A DNA stretch of 7,694 bases from Woeseia sp. (GTDB lineage Bacteria > Pseudomonadota > Gammaproteobacteria > Steroidobacterales > Woeseiaceae). A program made the translations under genes and the position numbers. Each line of letters starts with the position of its first letter. Position 1 is the first letter of the stretch. Positions 6,806 through 7,694 of the stretch are shown in pieces. The stretch lies in contig QIHS01000062.1 in the NCBI GenBank assembly GCA_003229095.1, forward strand, positions 1 through 7,694, written 5' to 3'. The notes beneath the pieces are model-generated. The model ran no database searches. It worked only from the letters and a program-made list of their open reading frames with translations, and was not told where the DNA came from.

Positions 6806-7694
6806 ATGGAATGGCTTGCGCTGTTATTGTTTCTCACGGTTATCCTGCTGTTGCTTGCCGGTTTTCCGGTCGCTTTCTCACTCGGGGGAACAGCGCTGCT
6901 ATTCGCCTTTGCCGGTGTCATCAGTGGCGGTTTCGAGGCCGCGTTTTTGTCCGCACTTCCAAGCCGAATCTTCGGCATCATGAGCAACGAGACGCTGATC
7001 GCGGTGCCGCTTTTTGTGTTCATGGGCATCACGCTGGAACGTGCCCGAATCGCCGAGGATCTGCTCGAAACACTCAGTGACCTGTTCGGCTCGTTGCGCA
7101 GTGGCTTAGGCATCTCTGTCACGCTGGTCGGCATGCTGCTGGCGGCAAGCACCGGCATTGTCGGTGCAACTGTCGTCACCATGGGGCTGTTGTCTTTGCC
7201 CACCATGCTCAAGCGCGGTTATTCGCCGGAAATCGCAACCGGAACGATCTGCGCGTCCGGCACATTGGGGCAGGTCATTCCACCATCCATCGTGCTGGTC
7301 ATGCTCGGTGACGTCATCTCGTCTGCTTATCAGCAGGCACAGCTGTCGCAGGGCATTTTTTCGCCGGAGTCAGTATCCGTCGGTGATCTTTTTGCGGGTG
7401 CGCTGATTCCAGGGTTGATGCTGGTATTGATGTATGTGGCATACCTTCTGCTGGTATCGATTTTCAATCCAAACGCAATGCCCGCGTCCGATGCGCCTGT
7501 CGAGAAGGTGTCTCTGGCCCGTATACTGCGCGCACTTGCCCCGCCGATGATTCTGATTCTCGGCGTGTTGGGCTCAATTCTCGTCGGTATCGCAACACCG
7601 ACGGAGGCGGCAGGCGTCGGTGCGATGGGCGCGTTGCTGATGGCAATGCAGCGAAGTGCAATGTCTTTCGACCGTTTGAGGGAAATCATGCGCG
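6806..7694 (+). CDS. dctM: TRAP transporter large permease subunit (DctM family), 3'-truncated by the window edge
   Basis: This is the large membrane subunit that forms the transport path of the TRAP system begun by the preceding gene. About 296 codons are visible, against about 430 or more for the family, and no stop occurs before the edge. The N-terminus MEWLALLLFLTVILLLLAGFPVAF is written here only in part, as MEWLALLLFL at 1-10 and AGFPVAFSLGG at 18-28, the typical first helix and its FPVA motif. Next come SNETLIAVPLFVFMG (about 60-74), the core motif TGIVGATVVTMGLLSLP at 116-132, and LKRGYSPEIATGTICASG followed by GQVIPPSI at 155-162. A hydrophilic segment (about 170-191, including SAYQQAQLSQGIF) precedes VGDLFAGALIPG at 192-203. 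A second transport motif appears near the edge as GIATPTEAAGVGA. Extra length before VGDLF is, as I recall, seen in the mannitol/chloroaromatic-type TRAP subgroup. The start is ATG 2 bases after dctQ, with GAGG upstream. No binding-protein gene is present in the window. Confidence 0.92.
   Translation, partial: MEWLALLLFLTVILLLLAGFPVAFSLGGTALLFAFAGVISGGFEAAFLSALPSRIFGIMSNETLIAVPLFVFMGITLERARIAEDLLETLSDLFGSLRSGLGISVTLVGMLLAASTGIVGATVVTMGLLSLPTMLKRGYSPEIATGTICASGTLGQVIPPSIVLVMLGDVISSAYQQAQLSQGIFSPESVSVGDLFAGALIPGLMLVLMYVAYLLLVSIFNPNAMPASDAPVEKVSLARILRALAPPMILILGVLGSILVGIATPTEAAGVGAMGALLMAMQRSAMSFDRLREIMR

Overview
The window looks like a piece of a proteobacterial chromosome, most likely a gammaproteobacterium. 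The basis is the close E. coli-like architecture of UvrD, TrkA and TrkH, the presence of an outer-membrane beta-barrel protein, and a mid-50s G+C content judged by eye. Genus cannot be read from the sequence. All five genes lie on the + strand and are tightly packed. I saw no mobile element, tRNA, rRNA, CRISPR array or convincing intrinsic terminator.

Layout. Positions 2-1113 hold the 3' part of an outer-membrane beta-barrel protein gene. Its reading frame breaks at about 341-358, where one base appears to be missing. A 106-base gap follows, with a candidate extended -10 promoter. Next come uvrD (DNA helicase II, 1220-3394), trkA (cytosolic gating subunit of the Trk K+ uptake system, 3425-4786) and trkH (its membrane subunit, 4837-6288). 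The stop codon of trkH shares one base with the GTG start of a TRAP transporter small permease (DctQ, 6288-6803). The large permease (DctM) starts 2 bases after DctQ ends and runs off the window (6806-7694, about 296 codons visible).

How the genes fit together. TrkA and TrkH form one K+ uptake complex. DctQ and DctM form the membrane part of a TRAP transporter, which normally needs a periplasmic binding protein (DctP) that is not in the window. The trkH/dctQ overlap suggests that K+ uptake and TRAP uptake are expressed from one message. UvrD is functionally separate but only 30 bases upstream of trkA, so the transcript may begin before uvrD.

Most of the window is ordinary housekeeping and transport content, and I do not see a clearly new system. 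The points most worth a second look are the frame break in the barrel gene, a five-residue gap in the second nucleotide-binding domain of TrkA (visible by comparing its two internal repeats), an inverted repeat spanning the trkA stop codon, and the translationally overlapping trkH-TRAP arrangement.
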